Assembly (NCBI GenBank): GCA_020061465.1
Contig: JAGUYG010000020.1
Span: forward strand, 100,734 to 164,733
Reading direction: 5' to 3'
Source: Ignavibacteriales bacterium
GTDB taxonomy: Bacteria; Bacteroidota; Ignavibacteria; Ignavibacteriales; Ignavibacteriaceae
DNA: 64,000 nt
A model generated the notes under the pieces. The model saw only the letters and a list, made by a program, of their open reading frames with translations. It had not been told where the DNA came from and did no database searches. Each line of letters starts with the position of its first letter. Position 1 is the first letter of the stretch. Below, piece after piece: positions 55,780 through 62,921 of the stretch. Made by a program: the position numbers and the translations under genes.

Positions 55780-57912
55780 ATGAATTTTGGTAAATCTTTC
55801 TCAATAGTTTCTGATCTTGTAAAAAATTTTCAGGCAAATGAAAAGTATTATTTGTCTGCTGAATACTCGGAGATTGACGCACGCCGTGATTTTATAGATA
55901 AATTCTTTACTACACTCGGATGGGATGTTACACACGATATTCAAAAAAATCCTTACGAGCAGGAAGTCCGTGTTGAAAGATTAGTGCAGGTTGCAAAAGC
56001 GCAGAAGAGAGCCGATTATTCTTTCTATCTCACTCCAAATTTCCGTGATGTAAAATTCTTTGTTGAAGCTAAAAAGCCTGCAAGAAATCTTGTTAATGCA
56101 GACGACTTTTTCCAGACTGTCCGTTACGGCTGGAATGCTTCCACTCCAATTGCTATCCTTACCGACTTTGAAGAGTTCATCATTCTCGATTGCCGCTTCA
56201 GACCTGATATCGGGGATATTTTAAATTCAATGATTGAAAAATTCCATTTCACCGATTACTTAGATGAAGAAAAGTTCAGAAGGATATACCATCTTTTTTC
56301 ATACGAAGCAGTTGCCGATAACTCGATTGAGAAGTATGCTGAACGGCTGCCTAAGCCGAAAGGTAAGAAAGCAAAGAAAGATTTATTCAAACGGGGTTAT
56401 CAGTCTATTGATGAAGCCTTTCTTGAGGAGCTTGACCAGATAAGAGAATCGCTTGCAAAATCTTTTAAGAAAAGCAATCCGCATTTGGCAAGTGAAGAAT
56501 TAACCGAAGCAACTCAAAGAGTTATTGACCGTTTGGTCTTTATAAGATTTTTGGAAGACAAGCTGATTGAACCTCATCATTATCTCAGTGAATTTGGAAA
56601 CAGAAAATCAGCATGGGAAGATTTTATTAATGCAGGCAGAACTCTAGATGCAAAGTATAACGGAATCGTTTTCAAAAAGCATTTCATTGATACACAAAAC
56701 ATTATCGAGCCTGATGATAAAACTTTCTCTTTTATATGTGAAGAGCTTTCACACAATAATTCTCCGTATAATTTTGATGCCGTACCTATACATATTCTCG
56801 GTTCTATTTATGAAAGGTTTTTAGGTAAAGTTGTTGAAGCAACCGAGAAGCGGGTAAGAATTGAGGAGAAGCCCGAAGTTAGAAAAGCAGGCGGAGTTTA
56901 TTACACACCGCAATACATTGTTAATTATATAGTTGATAATACTATCGGAAAGCTGATTGCTGACAAAACTCCGAAGCAGATTGCCAAAATGCGTTTTGCA
57001 GATATTGCCTGCGGAAGCGGCTCTTTTCTTATAACTGTTTTTGATAAGCTCCTCGATTATCATAAAAAGTGGTACCAGGCAAATCCTAAACAGGCGGAAA
57101 AAGATAAATGTGTTTTTGTTGACGGCGCGTGGAGATTAACGCTGCTGCAAAAGCAAAAGATTCTTCTCAAGAATATATATGGAGTTGATATTGACCAGCA
57201 GGCAGTTGAAGTAACACAGCTTTCTCTTTACTTAAAGCTGCTTGAAGATGAAACAACTGCAACGGCAAACGATACATGGGTTTTGTTTAAAGAGAAGCTA
57301 TTGCCAAATCTCAGCAAGAATATTGTCTGCGGAAACTCTTTAATAGGCACGGATATACTAAGCAATGATTTATTTGATTTTAATGAAGAGAAGAAGTTAA
57401 AACCAATGGATTTTGAAAACGTTTTTCCCGAAATAATGCGTGATGGTGGTTTTGATGTGATTGTTGGGAATCCGCCATATGTATTTACAAGAGATGTAGA
57501 ATTTGGTAAGGTTGTAAAGAATTACTATAAAACACACTATTTGGAACTTATAGAAAAATCTGAGAAATCGAGAGGTAATCAAACTGGAAAAGCGAATCTT
57601 TATGCATTGTTCATATTAAGAGGAATACATCTGTTAAATAATTCCGGTCTATTTAGCTATATAATTCCTAACACAGTTTTAAGAACTACTGTTTATGAAG
57701 GAATTAGGAAATATTTAATAGATAATACAAGCATTGAAAAAATTGTTGATCTAAAAGCAGGTGTATTTAAAGGTGTAACTGCTTCAACAGTCATTTTAAT
57801 TTTAGGAAAAAATCTAAAGGAGAAACAAGTAAGTATAATTGATAATCCTCAAAACGCTGACTACATAATAGAAAAAGAATCTAAAAGTAGAAAAAGATAC
57901 TTTTTATCATAA
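55780..57912 (+). CDS. Type IIG restriction-modification enzyme, N-terminal and methylase part (split by frameshift)
   Basis: 710 residues before the break. The N-terminal nuclease domain has a PD-(D/E)xK-like set (D79, then E96-A-K98 in FFVEAKKP). A helical linker follows. The methylase domain has motif I ADIACGSGSF (about 407-416) and catalytic motif IV NPPY (about 564). This is the Eco57I-like layout in which one polypeptide cuts and methylates. The frame ends at TAA 57910-57912 just after a T5 run; the specificity domain continues in the next frame (57902-58666). If not restored, the broken protein would lack target recognition. Confidence 0.88.
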   Translation: MNFGKSFSIVSDLVKNFQANEKYYLSAEYSEIDARRDFIDKFFTTLGWDVTHDIQKNPYEQEVRVERLVQVAKAQKRADYSFYLTPNFRDVKFFVEAKKPARNLVNADDFFQTVRYGWNASTPIAILTDFEEFIILDCRFRPDIGDILNSMIEKFHFTDYLDEEKFRRIYHLFSYEAVADNSIEKYAERLPKPKGKKAKKDLFKRGYQSIDEAFLEELDQIRESLAKSFKKSNPHLASEELTEATQRVIDRLVFIRFLEDKLIEPHHYLSEFGNRKSAWEDFINAGRTLDAKYNGIVFKKHFIDTQNIIEPDDKTFSFICEELSHNNSPYNFDAVPIHILGSIYERFLGKVVEATEKRVRIEEKPEVRKAGGVYYTPQYIVNYIVDNTIGKLIADKTPKQIAKMRFADIACGSGSFLITVFDKLLDYHKKWYQANPKQAEKDKCVFVDGAWRLTLLQKQKILLKNIYGVDIDQQAVEVTQLSLYLKLLEDETTATANDTWVLFKEKLLPNLSKNIVCGNSLIGTDILSNDLFDFNEEKKLKPMDFENVFPEIMRDGGFDVIVGNPPYVFTRDVEFGKVVKNYYKTHYLELIEKSEKSRGNQTGKANLYALFILRGIHLLNNSGLFSYIIPNTVLRTTVYEGIRKYLIDNTSIEKIVDLKAGVFKGVTASTVILILGKNLKEKQVSIIDNPQNADYIIEKESKSRKRYFLS

Positions 57913-57970
57913 CCCAAGTTATTCATTCAATATTTTTACAGATAAACTTGATTTTCAAATATTCGAGAAG

Positions 57971-58666
57971 ATGAGAAATAATTGCGAATTTCTTGGTAAT
58001 ATTGTAAGTATTTATAATGGTATAGCAACATTCAAAAACAAAGCTGGTTTAAGTACTGAGCAAAAGAATAAAAAATGTAAACCAATATTGATGGGGAAAG
58101 ACATTTCACGTTATTCTCATACTTGGAATGGTAATTATATTGAATACATACGTGAGAAATTGCAAAGAGCAAGGGAAGAATGGATCTTTCTATCTGAAGA
58201 AAAATTGATTATGCAACGAATTGGAGGGATTCTAATTACAAGTTATGATAATCAACAACATTATACTTTTAATTCAGTAAATAATCTAATTTCTAAGAAT
58301 TCAGATTATTCTCTAAAATATATTTTAGGATTAGTCAACTCAAAACTTATGAGATATTTCTACGTAAAAAATTTCACAAATGAATCATCCTTAACAGTTA
58401 ATATTTCTAAAACATATTTAGATAAATTACCTATACCAACTATTTCAACAAATATTTCAAAATCGAAAGATCAATTGATTTCTTTAGTCGATCAAATGCT
58501 CACCACCAAAAAACAACTTCAGCAAGCCAAAACAGAAGGAGACAAAAACTACTTAGAGCGCAAATGCGACAGACTCGATAAAGAAATAGACCAGCTTGTT
58601 TACCAGCTTTACGGCTTAACGGAAGAAGAAATAAAGATTGTGGAGGGAGGAGGAGGTATTAATTAA
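57971..58666 (+). CDS. Type IIG restriction-modification enzyme, C-terminal specificity part
   Basis: 231 residues from an internal ATG. The frame is open back to 57902 (NPSYSFNIFTDKLDFQIFE) and joins the upstream gene if one T of the T5 run at 57901-57905 is removed. It contains the TaqI-like target-recognition region (KPILMGKDISRY, YIEYIREKLQRA, IMQRIGGILITSYD, LLGLVNSKL-type helix) and a C-terminal coiled coil (KQLQQAKTEGDKNYLERKCD) ending in YQLYGLTEEEIKIVE. This last coding stretch is the sequence that recurs in damaged copies at 59.2, 59.8, 60.7 and 61.6 kb. It is probably not an independent gene. Confidence 0.8.
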   Translation: MRNNCEFLGNIVSIYNGIATFKNKAGLSTEQKNKKCKPILMGKDISRYSHTWNGNYIEYIREKLQRAREEWIFLSEEKLIMQRIGGILITSYDNQQHYTFNSVNNLISKNSDYSLKYILGLVNSKLMRYFYVKNFTNESSLTVNISKTYLDKLPIPTISTNISKSKDQLISLVDQMLTTKKQLQQAKTEGDKNYLERKCDRLDKEIDQLVYQLYGLTEEEIKIVEGGGGIN

Positions 58667-59164
58667 ATGTTGGATTACATCATAATGATACTTATTGGTG
58701 CGGCTATTCCTTTAATTATACTGAAGATTCAAAGCAGAGAAAAAAGAAAATACTTTGAGTTAGAACGTAAAGATAAATTCAGAATGGCAGCAATTGAAAA
58801 ACGATTAGAAGCTCATCAGAAAGCATATGCATTTTGTATGCATTCGTTTGAAGTAATGAATTCTCATAGTGAAGAAGATGTTCAACATGTTTGTCGGGAG
58901 GGATTATCATTGATGGAAAATCATTCACTTTATCTTGAAAATGAAACAAGGAAAAAAATGTCTGAAGTAATTGGATTTTTGCGTGCATATTGTCCAAAAG
59001 AAAAATTCATTTCAGAATTTGATCGTTCAGAAAGGAAAAAAGCACTTGAGATATTTCATAGAGAATCAAAAAAAGTATTTGAACTTTCCGAAGTGATACA
59101 AAAAGATGTCGCACTTGAACCTATTTCAATTAATGTTAAAAAAATATCAAATAGTAAAGATTAA
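58667..59164 (+). CDS. Small membrane-anchored protein of unknown function
   Basis: 165 residues starting right after the restriction-modification stop (TAAATG). One N-terminal transmembrane helix (YIIMILIGAAIPLIILKI) then a charged, mostly helical cytoplasmic domain (RKDKFRMAAIEKRLEAHQKA ...). I do not recognise a family. Direct adjacency to the restriction-modification gene suggests co-transcription and perhaps a related role. Confidence 0.65.
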   Translation: MLDYIIMILIGAAIPLIILKIQSREKRKYFELERKDKFRMAAIEKRLEAHQKAYAFCMHSFEVMNSHSEEDVQHVCREGLSLMENHSLYLENETRKKMSEVIGFLRAYCPKEKFISEFDRSERKKALEIFHRESKKVFELSEVIQKDVALEPISINVKKISNSKD

Positions 59165-59275
59165 AGTAAGCAGATAGATGAGTTTATTTACCAGTTTACC
59201 CGACGAAGTAGATTTAACGAAGGCAGGCTTTATGGATTGAGTGAGGAAGAGATAAGGATTATGGAGGGGAATTAA
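59165..59275 (+). repeat. Decayed copy 1 of the restriction-modification gene 3' end
   Basis: Carries GAGTTTATTTACCAGTTTAC and the core GGCTTTATGGATTGAGTGAG ... ATAAGGATTATGGAGGGG, matching codons for VYQLYGLTEEEIKIVE at 58600-58650. It has a small internal insertion and no open frame. It follows the 165-residue gene. Confidence 0.75.
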
Positions 59276-59285
59276 ATAATATTTA

Positions 59286-59470
59286 TTAAACCTCTACGAG
59301 GTTTGAAATCCTTTTTTTTAATATAAGCTCTACAATAATATAACCTCTACGAGGTTATACTAACTAAGCAATAAAAAACCGAAAAAAGGACATCGTAGAT
59401 GTCCAATTATTGCAGCCACAGATAAAAAATAACAGCCGATCCTCGTAGAGGATCAATAAAAAGGGAAGCA
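59286..59470. repeat. Palindrome block with empty group II intron target
   Basis: Four palindromes in a row: AAACCTCTACGAGGTTT (59288-59304), AACCTCTACGAGGTT (about 59342-59356), GGACATCGTAGATGTCC (59388-59404) and GATCCTCGTAGAGGATC (59438-59454). All share a central TCTACGA or TCGTAGA. The same block occurs at 61812-62641, where the group II intron is inserted between the third and fourth palindromes. Confidence 0.75.
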
Positions 59471-59622
59471 ATTTTGTAATTATTCTATAACCTTAGTAAG
59501 ACCTCTGAATAGAAGAACAATGAACCTTATTTCATTATGCAAATCTGTACTAATAAAGAAAACTCAATAAGGTAATAAGGTTAACAACTTAGGTGCCCCG
59601 ATTATATTATTAAGGTTTGGCT

Positions 59623-59787
59623 GCAATATATCATCCCTAAAGGGATTTCATTTGTTTTTTGTTTTAGTCTTTTCTAGAAATATTTAATCCCTACGGGATT
59701 AAGAAAAAAATGTCCCGTTAGGGACAAAATATCTATAGAAAAAACATACCCGTATTTTTTCTAAGTCCCATAGGGACGATATATTGC
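59623..59787. repeat. Compound palindromic element (CCCTACGGG family)
   Basis: GCAATATATC (59623-59632) and GATATATTGC (59778-59787) form outer inverted ends. Inside are ATCCCTAAAGGGAT (59632-59645), AATCCCTACGGGATT (59686-59700), TGTCCCGTTAGGGACA (59711-59726) and GTCCCATAGGGAC (59765-59777). Such TCCC-TA-GGGA palindromes are known as dispersed intergenic repeats in Bacteroidota. No coding potential. Confidence 0.65.
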
Positions 59788-59828
59788 ATCCCGATAAAGA
59801 AAAAAACCAGTTTACAACGGTTTGGTCA

Positions 59829-59943
59829 GGCTTGTTTACCAGTTTACCTGCCGACTTGTCCACCGAAGTTTTACCGATAGGTGGAAGGTTTATCAAAGGC
59901 AGGCTTTATGGATTGACGGAAGAAGAAATAAGGATTGTGGAGG
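59829..59943 (+). repeat. Decayed copy 2 of the restriction-modification gene 3' end with inserted palindrome
   Basis: GCTTGTTTACCAG and CTTTATGGATTGACGGAAGA ... GATTGTGGAGG match the gene end at 58594-58650. They are split by an insertion of about 61 bases (CCTGCCGACTTGTCCACCG ... GGTGG ... GGCAGG) with palindromic arms. The insertion shifts the frame. Confidence 0.75.
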
Positions 59944-60046
59944 TAAACATTTAACTGTATGCACTATGAATTTAATTTGTTTTATAAGGAAATTATTATA
60001 TTTGAAGAAATGATTTAAGGCAAACAAATTTATATCGGAGATAAAA

Positions 60047-60295
60047 ATGAACCAGGCAAGTTCGAATCGAAATACTAAAAAAAATCTAACTGCTGCTGAT
60101 GCTCTTGGATTATCAATACCCGAGAGAATTCAGTTAGTAGAGGATATCTGGGATACAATTGCTGCTGAAACCGATGCTGTGGAATTAACAGAAGAGGAGA
60201 AAAGAATAATTGATGAACGATTAGAAGCATACCATAAAAACCCCAGTTTGGGTTCACCATGGGAAGAAGTTTATAAAAGAATAGCTGCAAAATAA
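60047..60295 (+). CDS. Addiction-module antitoxin (PF09720-like)
   Basis: 82 residues: ADALGLSIPERIQLVEDIWD, TIAAETDAVELTEEEKRIID, ERLEAYHKNPSLGSPWEEVY. Same family as the antitoxin at 55070 but clearly diverged. Followed 3 bases later by a truncated toxin. Confidence 0.85.
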   Translation: MNQASSNRNTKKNLTAADALGLSIPERIQLVEDIWDTIAAETDAVELTEEEKRIIDERLEAYHKNPSLGSPWEEVYKRIAAK

Positions 60296-60298
60296 AGG

Positions 60299-60427
60299 AT
60301 GAAATATAAAGTTATAATAAGACCTGAAGCTGAAAACGACTTGAAAGAAATATTCTTATGGTACGAGGATAAAAGGAAGGGTCTTGATATCCCGGCTTGT
60401 CCGCCGTTTGGAGGAAAGGAAGGATAG
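60299..60427 (+). pseudogene. RelE/ParE-family toxin truncated at a palindromic repeat
   Basis: Starts YKVIIRPEAENDLKEIFLWY ... KRKGLD, a typical ParE N-terminus of about 30 residues. The frame then runs into CCCGGCTTGTCCGCCG (60391-60406), a member of the CTTGTCCGCCG palindrome family, and stops after 42 residues. The core and C-terminus of the toxin are missing. The cognate antitoxin upstream is intact. Confidence 0.75.
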
Positions 60428-60429
60428 AT

Positions 60430-60639
60430 ATGAGAAAAATTCGATATAGCAGAGACACTGATACTTTGTTAATCGAGTTGTCTGATAGGAAAATTGATCA
60501 TGCCGAAGAGCAGGGTCAGGTAATAATTCACTTTTCGAAAGACAATTCTCCTGTGTTAATAGAAATAATGGATGCAAGCAAGTTTATTACTGATGCGTTT
60601 TCAAGTGTAGTTAAACAACAGGAAATTGTCCTGCCATAA
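60430..60639 (+). CDS. DUF2283 domain protein
   Basis: 69 residues from the ATG at 60430 with a good AAGGA site; an upstream in-frame ATG at 60397 lies inside the palindromic repeat and is rejected. The pattern RKIRYSRDTDTLLIELSD ... VIIHFSKDNSPVLIEIMDAS is the small DUF2283 family, often found near toxin-antitoxin genes. Function unknown. Confidence 0.8.
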   Translation: MRKIRYSRDTDTLLIELSDRKIDHAEEQGQVIIHFSKDNSPVLIEIMDASKFITDAFSSVVKQQEIVLP

Positions 60640-60659
60640 AATTCACAAAAAGGATTAAA

Positions 60660-60704
60660 CCAGGCTTTATGGATTGACAGAGGATGAGATAAGGATTATG
60701 GAAG
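60660..60704 (+). repeat. Decayed copy 3 of the restriction-modification gene 3' end
   Basis: CCAGGCTTTATGGATTGACA ... ATAAGGATTATGGAAG, the shortest copy, directly after the DUF2283 gene. Confidence 0.65.
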
Positions 60705-60710
60705 ATAGTG

Positions 60711-60888
60711 TTAACTCATGTTACGCAGAATTCACAAAACTGTTTGTCTTTGTTCTCAAAATATGTAATATATCAGCATTATAAGGTTGTAAAGACGGGG
60801 CAACTTGTCCCGAATCCTTTCGGGATGCCCCGTCTCTACATTCTATTTTCATCTATCATATAGATTTTTGCGTAACATGAGGTGTTAA
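60711..60888. mobile_element. MITE-like element
   Basis: Ends TTAACTCATGTTACGCAG (60711-60728) and its complement TTGCGTAACATGAGGTGTTAA (about 60868-60888) form a terminal inverted repeat of about 18 bases over a 178-base non-coding element. It encloses a strong hairpin (AGACGGGGCA ... TGCCCCGTCT, 60792-60837). No open frame and no clear target-site duplication. Confidence 0.5.
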
Positions 60889-60978
60889 GTAAAAAACCAA
60901 GAGGATGCCCGCCGTATTCACATCCCTGAATTGTTTAGTAATAGCAATTTTCATAAATTTCACAAAAAGGTTTAGAAA

Positions 60979-61218
60979 ATGGAAGAGTTAATTAAAAGAA
61001 TTACGATTGATCCTAAGATATGTAACGGTAAACCTGTAATAAGAGGTATGAGAATTACTGTTACAACCATTCTCGAGTATCTTGCTGCCGGTGAAACCTC
61101 AGAGAATATTCTTAAAGCTTATCCTTCTCTTGAAATGGATGATATTAAAGCATGCTTAGAGTATGCAAAAAGAGTTGCCGATAAAAGCATAATCTCTTAT
61201 GACCTCAAAGTTTCCTGA
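60979..61218 (+). CDS. DUF433 domain protein, VapB-like antitoxin
   Basis: 79 residues: LIKRITIDPKICNGKPVIRG, MRITVTTILEYLAAGETSEN, ILKAYPSLEMDDIKACLEYA. The GKPxIxGTRI-like motif and winged-helix length are diagnostic of DUF433. It overlaps the downstream PIN-like gene by 20 bases, the usual pairing of this antitoxin type. Confidence 0.9.
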   Translation: MEELIKRITIDPKICNGKPVIRGMRITVTTILEYLAAGETSENILKAYPSLEMDDIKACLEYAKRVADKSIISYDLKVS

Positions 61219-61558
61219 GTATTCTTTTCTTGTTGATGTAAACCTTCCCAAATGGTTTAGCTTTTTTAATAAAGAAAACTTTATTCATATTGTTGATATG
61301 GATACACGAATGACTGATGACGACATTTGGGAGTATGCCATTAGAAACAACAAAGTAATTCTAACCAAAGACACCGATTTTTATAACAAATCTATTTCCA
61401 CATTAGTAAAACCAAAAGTGATATACTTTCAGTTAGGGAATATGACCCTGGCAGATTTACACAATTACTTTGAGGTTAACTGGTCTAAAATTTTATCCCA
61501 TTTAAGAGAAGCTGATATGATTATTGTTCAACGGGATAAGATAAATGTTATATTGTAG
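61199..61558 (+). CDS. DUF5615 family PIN-like toxin
   Basis: 119 residues with the Mut7-C/PIN-like pattern: LVDVNLPKWF (first acidic residue Asp13), TDDDIWEYAIRNNKVILTKD and TDFYNKS. These acidic positions match the RNase active site of PIN-like toxins. Translationally coupled to the DUF433 antitoxin by overlap. Appears intact. Confidence 0.88.
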   Translation: MTSKFPEYSFLVDVNLPKWFSFFNKENFIHIVDMDTRMTDDDIWEYAIRNNKVILTKDTDFYNKSISTLVKPKVIYFQLGNMTLADLHNYFEVNWSKILSHLREADMIIVQRDKINVIL

Positions 61559-61599
61559 CATAAAGCTATCTATCAGAAATAACCCAAGTTAAAAAACGA

Positions 61600-61793
61600 A
61601 AGCGACAAAGATTACTTACAGCGCAAATGCGAAAGACTCGATAAAGAAATAGACCAGCTTACCTACCATAATGGTAGGCTTGTTTACCAGTTTACCTGCC
61701 GACTTATCCACCGAAGTTTTACCGAAAGGTGGAAGGTTTATCAAAGGCAGGCTTTATGGATTAACGGAGTAAGAGATAAAGATTTTGGATGGA
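61600..61793 (+). repeat. Decayed copy 4 of the restriction-modification gene 3' end
   Basis: The longest copy: AGCGACAAAGATTACTTACA ... CGATAAAGAAATAGACCAGC matches the coiled-coil codons at 58537-58600. A small hairpin insertion (CCTACCATAATGGTAGG) and then the same 61-base palindromic insertion as in copy 2 follow, and the CTTTATGGATTAACGGAGTA end closes it. Not translated. Confidence 0.78.
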
Positions 61794-61811
61794 CCTTAAA
61801 TAATATTTATT

Positions 61812-61908
61812 AAACCTCTACGAGGTTTTATTTTTTTCGGGTGATAATTGTTTCTACAATAATTCAACCTCTACGAGGTGCAGAGGGAAAAGGACATCGT
61901 AGATGTCC
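61812..61908. repeat. Left half of the second palindrome block
   Basis: AAACCTCTACGAGGTTT (61812-61828), AACCTCTACGAGGT (61866-61879) and GGACATCGTAGATGTCC (61892-61908), in the same order as the block at 59286. The right half (GATCCTCGTAGAGGATC, 62625-62641) lies beyond the group II intron. Confidence 0.75.
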
Positions 61909-61918
61909 AATTATTGGG

Positions 61919-62600
61919 GTGCCGGGCATGTAGTAAAACTAAAGGGTGCGTGAGAAAATCACAAGTCCCGAGAGAGCCGTAATGACCGGAATCTCATAGC
62001 CGAAGCAAGGGTGTCCACCGTGAGGTGGAATCTGAAGGAAGCTATAGGCGAAAATTTGTTACGACGAACAGAAACCGGATATAAGGCATGTCTCTCCGGG
62101 TAATTGACCCATGAATCAAGAAGCCCAAAAGTCATTCGGAAGAGAGAGGTGTAAATCCGGCGTGACAAATCGAAAGTATTACTGCTTACCCCGGGAGGTC
62201 TCTACGTTTTCTCCAAAGCCAACGGTTATTAAGAACCGGCATAAAAGAGGAGATAAGCTATTGGGAAACCGATAGGCGAAGAACGTAAAGAAGTCAGCAG
62301 AGGACATAGTATCCGGCAACTGCCGGAGAAGGTCTGAATTCAATAACAAAGGTAAGTCTCGAAAATGCGTAAAAACAGAAAGCAACAGAAAAACAGTCAG
62401 CAGATAGAACTATTCAATAAGCTGATGGAGAGACCTGCGGAATCAACTGCCAGCGGAACTGGTAAAGGGATAACGAAAGGAGTTGAACTGTTATTGCAAT
62501 TGGAGATGAATATATCAAAGTTATTGGAAACCGCCTTGGTACGCTGAGTATGCCGGGTGGTGTGTGGGGGGACAGTGGCTCTGCCACTTCCTACCCGATT
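61919..62600 (+). mobile_element. Group II intron, internally truncated
   Basis: Starts GTGCCGGGCATG. Domain I landmarks follow: GGGTGCGTGAGAAAATC, GGAAGCTATAGGCG and the GACGAACAGAAACCGG region near EBS1. The 3' end has a domain V-like hairpin (AACCGCCTTGGTACGC ... GGGTGGTGTG, about 62530-62565), then a domain VI-like stem ending CTACCCGAT. Only about 60 codons remain of the reverse-transcriptase gene. Total about 680 bases, far below the usual 2-3 kb. Exact ends are uncertain by a few bases. The flanks match an unoccupied copy at 59388-59470. Confidence 0.8.
62365..62547 (+). pseudogene. Remnant of the intron-encoded reverse transcriptase
   Basis: 60 codons (KNRKQQKNSQQIELFNKLME ... LLQLEMNISKLLETALVR). 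The N-terminus fits the start of an intron-encoded protein (ELFNKLMER); after about residue 25 the frame leads straight to sequence just before domain V. Reverse transcriptase, maturase and endonuclease parts are missing, so the intron cannot splice or move by itself. Confidence 0.6.
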
Positions 62601-62641
62601 AGCCACAGATAAAAAATAGCAGCCGATCCTCGTAGAGGATC

Positions 62642-62921
62642 AATAAAAAGGGAAGCAGAAACTTTGGGAATGTTAATCTGCCTCATTTGGGCTGGCTCAA
62701 CAATTTATAGGACATATAGTTTTATTAGCTTATCTTAGTCAGCGTGATTTTTAAAAGTATGCCTTCACTCAATTACCTTTCTGATTGCAATTTTTAATAA
62801 ATCTTATTTTTAACAAACTGCTGTTTTAAAGCATATTTCTGTCTGTGTATGGAAAAAGGTTTTAAGCCGGCAATTATCTGGCTTCGGCTTTGCCTTTGCC
62901 AGAACAAATACAGAAAGAAAT
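62642..62921. other. Leader region of the DEAD-box helicase gene
   Basis: 280 bases with no gene. It contains the end of the palindrome block (AATAAAAAGGGAAGCAG), then AT-rich sequence and a hairpin AAGCCGGCAATTATCTGGCTT at about 62863-62883. A long structured leader would suit cold-regulated helicase genes, but I see no known element. Confidence 0.35.

Noticed and set aside
57901..57905. Phase-variable homopolymer in the restriction-modification gene
   Set aside because: A run of five T is too short to be a convincing phase-variation tract, although a one-base change there does cause the split.
59286..59470. Possible CRISPR array
   Set aside because: The repeated units are different short palindromes with irregular spacing, not identical repeats with regular spacers, and no cas genes are nearby.
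59822..60013. A 63-codon open frame before the second antitoxin
   Set aside because: It is a read-through of decayed copy 2 of the restriction-modification tail with its palindromic insertion, out of the original frame.
61959..62385. Minus-strand open frames across 61959-62168 and 62179-62385
   Set aside because: They lie antisense to structured domains of the group II intron; such frames are common artefacts.
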